DNA of 64,000 nt from Microbacterium sp. LWO14-1.2 (GTDB lineage: Bacteria > Actinomycetota > Actinomycetes > Actinomycetales > Microbacteriaceae): contig NZ_CP151633.1 of assembly GCF_038397715.1 (NCBI RefSeq), forward strand, positions 2,604,001 through 2,668,000, written 5' to 3'. Of this stretch, positions 32,988-40,893 are shown piece by piece; the stretch's first letter is position 1, and each line of letters starts with the position of its first letter. The position numbers and the translations under genes are program-made. The notes under the pieces were generated by a model. It did not search any database. It saw nothing but the letters and a program-made list of their open reading frames with translations, and was not told where the DNA came from.

Positions 32988-33971
32988 TCAGTCCCGCCCA
33001 GACACGTCCGTCCCCGCCGGCAACTCGGCGACCGGAACGATCACGACCTCCTGCACCTTCCAGTCGAGGTCGGTGATCCGCGCGGCGAGGGCGTCCGTCT
33101 GCTCGAGCGTCACGCGCGAGCGCCGAGGCACGACGAACGCCTCGATGTGGAAGACCTGCCCCTGATCCCGCATCCGCACCGACGCCTCCTCGACCCACGG
33201 CTGCGAGCGCATGGTCGAGAGGATGTCGCCGGCCAAGGGATGCGGATGCTCGCTGTCGAACGTGCGGGCACGCTGGTCCATGAGGTCGATGATGGCGGTC
33301 TTGGTGTTCTTCACCCCGTCCCACACGATGCCGAGCGAGATGAAGAGGGCGGCGGCGCCGTCGAGCCACCACAGGCCCGCACCGACTCCCAGCACGCCGA
33401 CGATCGACGCGACGGTCGTCTGCCAGTCGGCCTTGGCCATGTCGGCGTCGGCGTACAGCAGCTTGTTGTGCAGCACGGGGGCGAGTCGCGCCTTGGCCGG
33501 ACCGTAGAAGAACACGGGGCCGACGATGATCACGGCCATGACGGCGACCATGAACCATCCGAGCCAGACGGTGTGACCCCAGAGGTTCACGGTGCCGATC
33601 GTGGGATGTTCGGCGGCGATCAGCCCGGTCACGGCCTCGATCGCGAGGTTCGCACCCACGGCGAGCAGCGCGACTCCGGCGACGAGGTGCCCGACGCCCA
33701 TCGCGCGGTGCAGTCCGTACGGATGCTTCACGGTCGGACGCCGCCGCACGAAGAGCAGCGCGACGAGGAACGCGAACTGGGGGATGAGCGACAGCATGTC
33801 CTCGATCCAGGCCGTGCGCATGGCCTGCGAGCCGCTCACGACCAGCGCGATCACCGCGATCGTCACCGAGGTGTACGCGATCGTGAACCACTCCCACCTG
33901 ATCGCGCTGCGCAGCGCCTTCTGCTGCTCCTCGGGCAGCTCGGTGCGTCCGATGCGGTCGAGGGCCCTCAC
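32988..33971 (-). CDS. cation diffusion facilitator (CDF) family transporter
   Basis: A 327-residue metal exporter with six helices and a C-terminal cytoplasmic domain. Features: HPYGLHRAMGVGHLVAG near 90 (helix III region with His), LLYADADMAKADW near 195 with the DxxxD metal site of helix V, and a C-terminal ferredoxin-like domain (VEEASVRMRDQGQVFHIEAF). The GTG start 33969-33971 shares GTGA with the stop of a solute-binding-like lipoprotein. Substrate (Zn, Fe, Mn or Co) is not evident. Confidence 0.9.
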   Translation of the reverse strand: MRALDRIGRTELPEEQQKALRSAIRWEWFTIAYTSVTIAVIALVVSGSQAMRTAWIEDMLSLIPQFAFLVALLFVRRRPTVKHPYGLHRAMGVGHLVAGVALLAVGANLAIEAVTGLIAAEHPTIGTVNLWGHTVWLGWFMVAVMAVIIVGPVFFYGPAKARLAPVLHNKLLYADADMAKADWQTTVASIVGVLGVGAGLWWLDGAAALFISLGIVWDGVKNTKTAIIDLMDQRARTFDSEHPHPLAGDILSTMRSQPWVEEASVRMRDQGQVFHIEAFVVPRRSRVTLEQTDALAARITDLDWKVQEVVIVPVAELPAGTDVSGRD

Positions 33972-34444
33972 GATCCGACCTCCTCGTCGAGGTAGGTCTC
34001 GAGCGCGCTGAGGAACCCGTTCTCGCCGAGCGGCACGAGCATCACGATCGATCGCCCGTCCGCGCCGTCGATCCCGGGGTATCCGCGCGTGATGCCGGCT
34101 CTGTCGAGCCAGGGGCTCCGGTCGGTCATGCCGCCGACGACGAGGTCCAGGTCGCCGCGCTCCAGCATCCCGACCAGCGTCTCCTCCGAGCCCTCCGTCC
34201 AGTCGACGTCGGCGTCGACCGTGTCGGCGAAGCCGCTCACGAGCTCGGGCAGGCTGCCGTCGGGGGCGCCGCCGCCGTCGTCGGTGATCAGTCCGGGGTC
34301 GGGCGAGAAGCCCACCCGCAGCTCCGCGCCGCGCACGTTCTCCAGGGTGCCGTCGGGGTCGGTGGGAATCGTGAGCCCGCACCCCGAGAGCCCGGCGGCG
34401 AGCAGCAGCGCCGCCGTGGCCGCGCCGATTCGTGTCGTTCTCAT
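33968..34444 (-). CDS. short solute-binding-like lipoprotein (SBP family 3 related)
   Basis: A 158-residue protein with a lipoprotein signal (AATAALLLAAGLSGCGL, Cys22) followed by a reduced family-3 binding-protein fold: ELRVGFSPDPGLITDD, LPELVSGFADTVDADVDW and LERGDLDLVVGGMTDRSPW, ending in VMLVPLGENGFLSALETYL. Normal family members are about 250 residues, so much of the second lobe is missing. It is the first gene of a two-gene operon with the CDF transporter, overlapping it by GTGA. A role as extracytoplasmic partner of that transporter is inferred from coupling only. Confidence 0.75.
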   Translation of the reverse strand: MRTTRIGAATAALLLAAGLSGCGLTIPTDPDGTLENVRGAELRVGFSPDPGLITDDGGGAPDGSLPELVSGFADTVDADVDWTEGSEETLVGMLERGDLDLVVGGMTDRSPWLDRAGITRGYPGIDGADGRSIVMLVPLGENGFLSALETYLDEEVGS

Positions 34445-34537
34445 GGCGGCATGATCCCGCCGTCTCTCTCGCGGTCGCAATGCTGTTGACGGGCGCTGTC
34501 GGCGAGGCTAGCGCCGCATCCCCGCTACGGTAGGCAC

Positions 34538-35821
34538 ATGCGACAGGCCCTGCGGACGTTCGGACGCATCCTCGCCGGGCACTGGCCCGCTCTCATGGCC
34601 TGGTATCTCGGGGGCGAGGCCGTGCACCGCGTGCTCATCGAGCTCGCGGGCGTCGTCGGCGGCCTCACGACCCTCGGCGGTCTGCTGCTGCTTCCGCTCG
34701 CGGTCGCCGCGCGCCTCGTCTCGTACGTGGCGATGTACCTGACGGTTCGTCCTTCGCTGCCGCACAGCAGGCGGGAGGATGCCGGCGGCGCCCGCGAGTT
34801 CGCCTCGGCCACCCTCGCCGCGATCCTGCCGTTCTTCGCGTTCTACACGGCGTGGGGAATGCTCGACGCGGACCAGATCGAGTTCTTCCGCATCGCCAGT
34901 GCGATCGCGCTCGCCGACTCCGGGTACCAGCTCGATCAGGTGGGCGACCGCGGCGGCCTCATCGGGGTCGGCGTGCTGCCCGTGGCGGTGCTCGTGATCG
35001 CGCTCGCCGCCCGCATCGTCTATCTGCGGTTCGCCGACCGACTGCCGCGCGGGGTCGTGGTGTTCGCGGTGTACGCCGAGGTGCTGTGGACCTTCATGCT
35101 CTTCACGCTCGTGGCGCGGTGGTGGAGCGGCGTGCTCGCCTGGTTCGGCGAGCGCGAGGTCGTGAGCCGCCTGCAGGTGTTCGGCGACTGGTTCGCCGTG
35201 AACCTCGCGCCGGTCGCGGCGGTGTGGGAGGCCGCGACCTGGATCGTGGGCATCGTGATCGCCGCTGTGATCGTGCCCGCGGCGTGGCTGACGGTCGCCG
35301 GTGTCGTGTTCGGCACGACGTTCGACTCGACCCCCGGGTTCTCGCGCTGGGGCTCGGGTGCTGCGCGCGGCACCGCGATGAGCATCGCCCGCACGCTGGT
35401 GATGCGGCTCGAGGGACTCTGGGCGGCGGTGGCCGTGATCTGGCGCGGTGGACCGCTGCTGTTCGGCGCGTACGTGCTCGCCTACGCGCTGTGGGCTCTG
35501 GCGGAGCAGTCGGGCACGCGCGGTCTGCTGCAGCTCATCGGCGGCCACGAGTCGTCGTTCTGGGCGGGGGCGTTCCCGCTCGCGACGCTCGCCGTCGCGG
35601 CCTTCGCCGAACCGCTCCGCGTCGCGATCGTCGCGACCGCCTACGACGAGGTCATCGGCCGCCCGCAGGCGGGACTCGACACGCGCCCGTCAGGGTTCGA
35701 CGAGGAACCGGGCGGTCACGTCGTCGCCGCCCTCGACGTCGAGGAGGAGCGGCCCCTCGGCGTCGTCCGGCAGCAGGAACACCGCGAGGATGCGGTACGA
35801 CGACCCCTCGATGGTGCATGA
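34538..35821 (+). CDS. polytopic membrane protein of unknown function
   Basis: A 427-residue protein with about eight hydrophobic helices in two groups (first near ALMAWYLGGEAVHRVLIELA, last near FPLATLAVAAFAEPLRVAIV). I do not recognise a family. ATG 34538 is six bases behind a -10-like TACGGT, implying a leaderless message. The last 40 residues or so are charged and their DNA lies antisense within the convergent gene 35690-36172 (132-bp overlap), so the original stop may have been lost. It is divergent from the CDF-lipoprotein operon. Confidence 0.7.
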   Translation: MRQALRTFGRILAGHWPALMAWYLGGEAVHRVLIELAGVVGGLTTLGGLLLLPLAVAARLVSYVAMYLTVRPSLPHSRREDAGGAREFASATLAAILPFFAFYTAWGMLDADQIEFFRIASAIALADSGYQLDQVGDRGGLIGVGVLPVAVLVIALAARIVYLRFADRLPRGVVVFAVYAEVLWTFMLFTLVARWWSGVLAWFGEREVVSRLQVFGDWFAVNLAPVAAVWEAATWIVGIVIAAVIVPAAWLTVAGVVFGTTFDSTPGFSRWGSGAARGTAMSIARTLVMRLEGLWAAVAVIWRGGPLLFGAYVLAYALWALAEQSGTRGLLQLIGGHESSFWAGAFPLATLAVAAFAEPLRVAIVATAYDEVIGRPQAGLDTRPSGFDEEPGGHVVAALDVEEERPLGVVRQQEHREDAVRRPLDGA

Positions 35822-36172
35822 CCTCTCGTCCTCGTCGTAGGGCACGTCGAGTCCGTCCCGCGAGCTCAGCCAGGTGCGCGAGGTCGCGGGCTCGGTCACG
35901 CTGATCGTGCAGGAGCCGGCCTCCGGCCCGCCGCTCGACGTCAACCGCACGCTCAGCGACCGCGTGCCCTCCGGCGCCTCGAACTCGCCCCATTCCGCGC
36001 CGGACAGCGACAGCGTCTGACCCGCCACGTCAGCGCTGGATTCCGCCTCCACGACGCGGCTCTCGGGGCGGATGGCGGGGAGCACGTCGAGCCAGACGTA
36101 GGCGCCCACGACGGCCACGATCGCGACGGCGAGCGCGAGGAGCGCGACGCGCTGCCGACGGAGCCGGATCAC
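35690..36172 (-). CDS. membrane-anchored protein of unknown function (third gene of a coupled trio)
   Basis: A 160-residue protein with one N-terminal transmembrane helix (VALLALAVAIVAVVGAYVWL at about 9-28) and an extracellular beta-rich domain (LSLSGAEWGEFEAPEGTRSL, ARFLVEP at the end). It contains two or three cysteines (GSCTISV, ERSCTIEG) that could form a disulphide. GTG 36170-36172 shares GTGA with the preceding gene. Last of three translationally coupled genes with the same topology. Family not recognised. Confidence 0.72.
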   Translation of the reverse strand: MIRLRRQRVALLALAVAIVAVVGAYVWLDVLPAIRPESRVVEAESSADVAGQTLSLSGAEWGEFEAPEGTRSLSVRLTSSGGPEAGSCTISVTEPATSRTWLSSRDGLDVPYDEDERSCTIEGSSYRILAVFLLPDDAEGPLLLDVEGGDDVTARFLVEP

Positions 36173-36726
36173 GGCGTCACCAGTCCGGAGCGGGTGATCT
36201 CGACGGTGTCCTCGCGGGCGATGCCGTCGAGGGGGAGCGCGATCACGACGAGGTCGTCGAGCTCGGCGGTGTAGTAGTCGGGGGTCAGTCGCAGCTCGGC
36301 GGTGCCGGAGTCGACGTCGGCGGGGAGCTCGAACGCCAGCATCCCGACGGTGTCGATGCCGACGCGCAGCGGCGTGCCGACCAGCGACGCCGTCGGGCGC
36401 TCGCTCGCCTGGAACACGCGGTCGCCGATCGCGAGGGTCGCGAGTCGGATCGACGCATCGATCTCGGTTTCGGGCGCCGAGACGGTCACGGTCACGACGA
36501 GCCAGTTCCCCTCGGCGCTCCAGCCGTCGTCGGTCTCGACCGTCTGCGCGAAGCGCGCCTCGACGGCCGTGGCGACGAGCGCCCGCGACGATACGGTCTC
36601 GTCCATCGCCCCGCGCCGCTCGATCGGGGCGACGAGCGCGTCGTCGTCGGGTGTGAGCGCGACGAGCGCCCCGGCACCGACCACGAGGCAGGCGCCGATG
36701 ATCCAGGGGAGGGCGCGGTTTCTCAT
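36169..36726 (-). CDS. membrane-anchored DUF4352-like protein (second gene of trio)
   Basis: A 185-residue single-pass protein: helix ALPWIIGACLVVGAGALVAL at the N-terminus, then a beta-sandwich resembling DUF4352/telomeric-repeat-factor-2-like extracellular domains (ARFAQTVETDDGWSAEGNWL, VVTVTVSAPETEIDASIRLA). It starts at ATG 36724-36726, sharing ATGA with the gene before. Function unknown; the trio may form an extracellular complex. Confidence 0.7.
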   Translation of the reverse strand: MRNRALPWIIGACLVVGAGALVALTPDDDALVAPIERRGAMDETVSSRALVATAVEARFAQTVETDDGWSAEGNWLVVTVTVSAPETEIDASIRLATLAIGDRVFQASERPTASLVGTPLRVGIDTVGMLAFELPADVDSGTAELRLTPDYYTAELDDLVVIALPLDGIAREDTVEITRSGLVTP

Positions 36727-37385
36727 CGGTCCTCCGATGCGGTGGCGACCACGCGGGCGACGAGACCGTCGGGTCGCCACGTCACGACGCGCGACGAGAG
36801 GATGACGGTGCCGCGGCTGACCTCGGCCTCGTGCACGTCGAGGGCGACGGCGCCGTCGGCGAAGGCGTTGGCGGGCACCGGCCAGGCGATCGTGACCTCG
36901 TCGGGGACGCCGGGCTGCAGGACGACCTGGCCGGCGGAGCCGTCGGCCCGCCAGACCGTCGCGCTGCCGGTGGCGTCTGCGCCGTGCAGGTCGAGCAGCG
37001 GCTCGGCGGTGTTCACGAGATTCGCCTTGAGCAGGTCGGCCGTCGTGCCGACGCCGATCGGCGCGTCGGCGAGGTTCTCCATGCGCGCCGTCAGCACGAG
37101 CAGCTTCTCGCCGGGCTCCGCCTCGAGGTACTCGGACTCGACGGCGTCGGCGAACGCGACGTCGAGCACGGTGATCGCATAGGTCGAGGTGCGCACCTCG
37201 TCGCCCGCCCCGACCTCGGCGGCCTCGGTCGTCGAGCGCGCCAGACCTCCGGTCACGATCACGATCACGACGACGAGGAGGACGGATGCCGCGACCACCC
37301 ACACCCATCGGGGAACCTCGCGCAGCGCGCGGCCCCACCGTGACAGCACGGCGCCGACCCGCGTCTGCTCCCCCGAGATCGTCAC
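36723..37385 (-). CDS. membrane-anchored DUF4352-like protein (first gene of trio)
   Basis: A 220-residue protein with a cytoplasmic N-terminus of about 25 residues, a helix (VWVVAASVLLVVVIVIVTGG) and an extracellular domain with AITVLDVAFADAVESEYLEA and LLVLTARMENLADAPIGVGT, typical of DUF4352-like immunoglobulin-type folds. The GTG start (37383-37385) follows a hairpin that ends the upstream operon. It leads a three-gene operon whose members overlap by 4 bp each. No known partner domain is visible. Confidence 0.7.
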   Translation of the reverse strand: MTISGEQTRVGAVLSRWGRALREVPRWVWVVAASVLLVVVIVIVTGGLARSTTEAAEVGAGDEVRTSTYAITVLDVAFADAVESEYLEAEPGEKLLVLTARMENLADAPIGVGTTADLLKANLVNTAEPLLDLHGADATGSATVWRADGSAGQVVLQPGVPDEVTIAWPVPANAFADGAVALDVHEAEVSRGTVILSSRVVTWRPDGLVARVVATASEDR

Positions 37386-37401
37386 GGGGCCAGCCTAGTC
37401 A

Positions 37402-37423
37402 GACCACGGGCCGGGGCGTGGTC
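37402..37423. terminator. hairpin between two minus-strand operons
   Basis: GACCACG (37402-37408) and CGTGGTC (37417-37423) form a 7-bp stem with an 8-base loop just after the GH114-like gene stop and before the trio operon. A modest terminator candidate. Confidence 0.45.
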
Positions 37424-37427
37424 GGCG

Positions 37428-38270
37428 TCAGCGACAGGTCTCGAACACGTGCCCGTCGGCGTCGGCCGGCTGCAGGTCGCGGTCGCGCAGCACCATCGAC
37501 ACGGGCGAGTCGGGGTCGGTGCACATCTCGGCGAACGGGCGGGGCAGCTCGTCGGTGTACTCGATGTCGATCACCTGGTGGTCGTACACCGCCGTGTAGG
37601 CGCCGCACTCCTCGTACGCCGCGCACTCCTCGACCACCGCGAAGTCGAAACCGGCGCGGTCGCGCAGCGCAGCGGCATCCTCGGCGGCGTTCTTCTGCCC
37701 TGCCGCGAGACCCGATGCGTGCGCCCGCTCGACGAGCAGCGTCGCGAGCGCGAGGTTGTCGTCGAGGGTGAGCGCGTCGTCCGAGCGCGTGTACGAGTCG
37801 AGGTTGTCGAACTCCACGGCGTCGAAGCCCGACTCCGCGCACCCGTCGATCCACGCGCCGACCGCGGCGGCGATCCGGTCGCGGCGCTCGGCCGTCGACG
37901 TGTCGAGGAGCGCCTCGTCCGGCCAGTCGGGGTCGAAGACGGGCTCGCCGTCATCCTGGAGGAGCAGGTCGCCCGCCCAGTCGTCGAGCTCGCCCGGCTG
38001 GGTCTGGAAGCCGTTCACGTAGCAGATCGAATAGACGCCGTCGGCTGGGTCGGCCGACCGGTCGCGCCCCACGATGCCCACCCCGTCGGCCGGCTCGTAG
38101 GCGCCGCCGAGCTGGTAGTCGGGCACCGCCCCCGCCGGGAGCAGCGCGACGTCAGCGGATCCGGCCCCCGACGCGGTCGGCTCGCCCGACGCCACCTGCT
38201 CGCCGGCGCAGCCGACCAGCGCCACGCCGACGACGGCTGCGGCGAGGAGAGCGGATGCCGCGCGCCTCAC
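37428..38270 (-). CDS. GH114-like (endo-alpha-1,4-polygalactosaminidase-type) lipoprotein
   Basis: A 280-residue secreted lipoprotein (AAAVVGVALVGCAGEQ, Cys near 22). The body matches the TM1410/GH114 TIM-barrel family: YSICYVNGFQTQPGELDDW, VGAWIDGCAESGFDAVEFDN with acidic residues at the strand end, LATLLVERAHASGLAAGQKN and FAVVEECAAYEECGAY. The two conserved acidic positions (the Asp of AVEFDN and the Glu-Glu of VVEEC) are likely catalytic. GTG 38268-38270 overlaps the protease gene by GTGA. It may cut galactosaminogalactan-like polymers; substrate unproven. Confidence 0.8.
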   Translation of the reverse strand: MRRAASALLAAAVVGVALVGCAGEQVASGEPTASGAGSADVALLPAGAVPDYQLGGAYEPADGVGIVGRDRSADPADGVYSICYVNGFQTQPGELDDWAGDLLLQDDGEPVFDPDWPDEALLDTSTAERRDRIAAAVGAWIDGCAESGFDAVEFDNLDSYTRSDDALTLDDNLALATLLVERAHASGLAAGQKNAAEDAAALRDRAGFDFAVVEECAAYEECGAYTAVYDHQVIDIEYTDELPRPFAEMCTDPDSPVSMVLRDRDLQPADADGHVFETCR

Positions 38271-39136
38271 CGCAGCAGCGCGGAGTCGTCGGCCGTGCGG
38301 TCGAGGTGCCCCTTGACGAGGAACACCGCGACGATCGCGATGATCACGTACAGGTACACCGACAGGCCCGCGAACGTGAGCAGCGGACTGCCCGTGCCGG
38401 AGCCGCTGTCGACGCCGCCCGTCGCGAGGAACGTCGTCGGATCGGTGATCGCGTGCAGCAGGATCGGCCAGACGAGGCTGCCGGTCGCGCGGAGCGTCAG
38501 GTACATCGCGACCCCGAAGAAGAACGTGAAGCCCATCGTGAACAGCACGGTGCCGACCGGCTGCCCGCTGATGAGGTTCGTCGAGTGCAGGAGTGCGAAG
38601 ATCAGCGAGGAGAGCACCATGACCCAGCGCTCCGAGTACCCGCCCTTGCGCAGCAGGTTCACGGCGAGGCCGCGGGTCAGGAGCTCCTCCGAGAGGCCGA
38701 CGAAGAGCCCGGTGAGGAAGGTGAGGAGGATCACGCTCACCGAGTAGGCGCTCCAGTCGGTCGCGCCGACCCGCAGCAGCGCCGCGATCACGACGATCAC
38801 GGGCGCGATCCACATCCAGCCGCGACCTCGGCCCGGCTGGCGGCCGAACAGCTCGGGGAGCCATCGCACCGAGGCGGCGAAGGCGAGCAGGATGACCGAG
38901 CCGAACACGACCGGGAGCAGCAGCGTGATCGCGACGCTCGCCGGGTCGCCGAACGGGTTCGTGACGTCGTACTGGCCGCGGAACACCGCGCCGATGAGCT
39001 GCGACGCCCCGATGTAGAGGGCGATGTAGACCGCGGCGACGAGGATCGCGCGCCACCATCCGCCGCGTTCCCAGAAGCGCTGCCAGGGCGAGGAGGCGGA
39101 GGAGGAGCGGCGGGGAACGGCGGTCGCGTCAGTCAC
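38267..39136 (-). CDS. CPBP-family intramembrane protease (CAAX/bacteriocin-processing type)
   Basis: A 289-residue membrane protein with about eight helices. The CPBP (Abi) motifs are clear: FVGLSEELLTRGLAVNLLR (EExxxR) near 145-163, FALLHSTNLISG (HxxxN) near 185 and LLHAITDPTTF (HxxxD) near 230, forming the glutamyl-type protease site. GTG 39134-39136 shares GTGA with a degenerate gene upstream. Target unknown; it may process a membrane anchor. Confidence 0.92.
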   Translation of the reverse strand: MTDATAVPRRSSSASSPWQRFWERGGWWRAILVAAVYIALYIGASQLIGAVFRGQYDVTNPFGDPASVAITLLLPVVFGSVILLAFAASVRWLPELFGRQPGRGRGWMWIAPVIVVIAALLRVGATDWSAYSVSVILLTFLTGLFVGLSEELLTRGLAVNLLRKGGYSERWVMVLSSLIFALLHSTNLISGQPVGTVLFTMGFTFFFGVAMYLTLRATGSLVWPILLHAITDPTTFLATGGVDSGSGTGSPLLTFAGLSVYLYVIIAIVAVFLVKGHLDRTADDSALLR

Positions 39137-39426
39137 GAGTCACACCGTACAGCTCGGCGATCTCCCTCGACCCCATCCCCTGTGCATAAGTCGGATGCTG
39201 CGGCCACCCCTCCGGGGAGTCCTCCCACCTCGGCCAGACGCACCGGGCCCTCGGCGCCCACCAGCGTGTACTCGGGCAGCTCGACCATGGGCAGCCGGCG
39301 CCGCTGCGCGGCGATCGCGTCGAGCTCGCGCGTCGCGGCCTTCTCGCGCACCCGGAGATCGGCGAGCTCGCGACGCCAGGTGGCGGCGTCGACGACGGGC
39401 GGGAGGGCGTTCTGGCGCGTGCTCAC
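39133..39426 (-). pseudogene. truncated DUF899 (thioredoxin-like) gene
   Basis: The first 65 residues match the start of DUF899 proteins: LPPVVDAATWRRELADLRVR, EKAATRELDAIAAQRRRLPM and VGAEGPVRLAEV. After that the reading frame goes into an unrelated tail (GGLPGGVAAASDLCTGDGVEG) and stops at 97 residues, while the family is normally 220-260 residues with a thioredoxin-like core. It looks like a deletion remnant. It still overlaps the protease gene by GTGA and could supply translation coupling. Confidence 0.75.
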
Positions 39427-39486
39427 GGCTGGCCTCCGATGATCGGCGGGATCGTGCCCCCAGTCTGCGCCCGACCGCCGACAGCG

Positions 39487-40884
39487 TCAACGATCCGCGG
39501 CGTCTGCGGCCGGAGCCGGCTCCTCCTCGGCGGGGTTGCGGCGGATGCCGATCCACGACACGACCCCGCCGAGCACGAGCAGTGCCGCGGTCACCCAGGT
39601 GGCGTTGTGGAAGCCGCCCAGGTCGAGGGTGCCGCCGATGATGGTCGAGAGCATCGCGACCACGAGGAGTCCGGCCACCCGCGAGACGGCGTTGTTCACG
39701 GCCGAGGCGATGCCCGAGCGCGACTCGTCGATCGCGCCGAGGATCGCCGAGGTCAGTGGTGCGACGGTCAGCGACAGCCCGAGCCCCATCACGATCATGG
39801 CCGGGAGCACCTGCCACCAGTAGTCGAAGTCCTCGGCGACGAGCAGCAGCAGGACCGCGCCGGCAGCCATCACCAGCGGACCGACCGTCATGAAGATGCG
39901 GGGCCCGAACCGGCCGGCCCACGAGCCGGCGCGCGAGCTGAGCAGGATCATGAGGATCGTCATCGGCAGGCTCGCGAGACCGGCCGCGGTCGCCGAGAGG
40001 CCGGCGCCCTGCTGCAGGTACACGCCGATCACGAAGCCGTTGAGCGACAGGGCGGCGTAGACGAAGAGCGTCGCGAGGTTTCCCCACGCGAAGTCCCGCA
40101 CACGGAACAGCGACAGCGGCATGAGCGGTGCCGCCGAGCGCTGCTGACGCACGAGGAACAGGGCGAACAGTGCGGCGCCGACCACGCCGGGCAGCCAGAT
40201 CGCGGGGGAGCCCCAGCCGAGGTTGGGCTGTTCGATGAGCGCGAAGACGACGGCGCCGAGGCCGACCGCGCAGAGGATGCCGCTGACCCAGTCGACCCGC
40301 ACGCCGCTCGGTCTCTCGTTCAGCTTCAGCCGGGCGAGCAGCAGCAGGGTCACGCCGATCGGCAGGACGTTGATGAGGAAGACGAACCGCCAGGAGAGGA
40401 AGTCGACGAACAGTCCGCCGAGCAGCGGGCCGACCAGCTGCGCGCCGGTCGTGAACGCCGTCCACACGCCGATGGCCCGCGCCTGCACGTCGGACCGCAT
40501 GGTTGCGGTGATGAGCGCCAGCGAGCTCGGGACCAGCAGGGCGCCCGCCGCGCCCTGGGCAGCGCGCGCGATGATCAGGACGAGGGGATCCGGCGCTGCT
40601 GCGACCGCGATCGAAGCCACCCCGAAGGCGATCAGGCCCACGCGCATCACGAGCACCCGGCCGTAGGCGTCCGACAGCGACCCCGCGAGCAGGATCAGCG
40701 CGCTGAGCGTGATGAGGTACGCGTCGACGACCCACTGCTGCGTGGTGATGCCGCCGCCGAGCTCACGGCTTATGGCGGGCAGCGCGACGGTGACGACGGT
40801 GCCGTCGAGGAACGTCACGAACGAGGCCAGCACGGCGACCGAGATCACCAGTCGCTGCAGGGGAGCGAAGCGCGAGGATGCCAC
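39487..40884 (-). CDS. DHA2-family MFS exporter
   Basis: A 465-residue 14-helix drug exporter. DHA2 motif FLDGTVVTVALPAISRELGG at about 24-43, motif A GSLSDAYGRVLVMRVG, motif C-like QGAAGALLVPSSLALITATM and a conserved SWRFVFLINVLPIGV. It ends nine bases before the next gene on the same strand begins upstream (carboxylate-amine ligase), so both may be co-transcribed. No linked regulator. The substrate is unknown. Confidence 0.92.
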   Translation of the reverse strand: MASSRFAPLQRLVISVAVLASFVTFLDGTVVTVALPAISRELGGGITTQQWVVDAYLITLSALILLAGSLSDAYGRVLVMRVGLIAFGVASIAVAAAPDPLVLIIARAAQGAAGALLVPSSLALITATMRSDVQARAIGVWTAFTTGAQLVGPLLGGLFVDFLSWRFVFLINVLPIGVTLLLLARLKLNERPSGVRVDWVSGILCAVGLGAVVFALIEQPNLGWGSPAIWLPGVVGAALFALFLVRQQRSAAPLMPLSLFRVRDFAWGNLATLFVYAALSLNGFVIGVYLQQGAGLSATAAGLASLPMTILMILLSSRAGSWAGRFGPRIFMTVGPLVMAAGAVLLLLVAEDFDYWWQVLPAMIVMGLGLSLTVAPLTSAILGAIDESRSGIASAVNNAVSRVAGLLVVAMLSTIIGGTLDLGGFHNATWVTAALLVLGGVVSWIGIRRNPAEEEPAPAADAADR

Positions 40885-40893
40885 AGGCCGACA

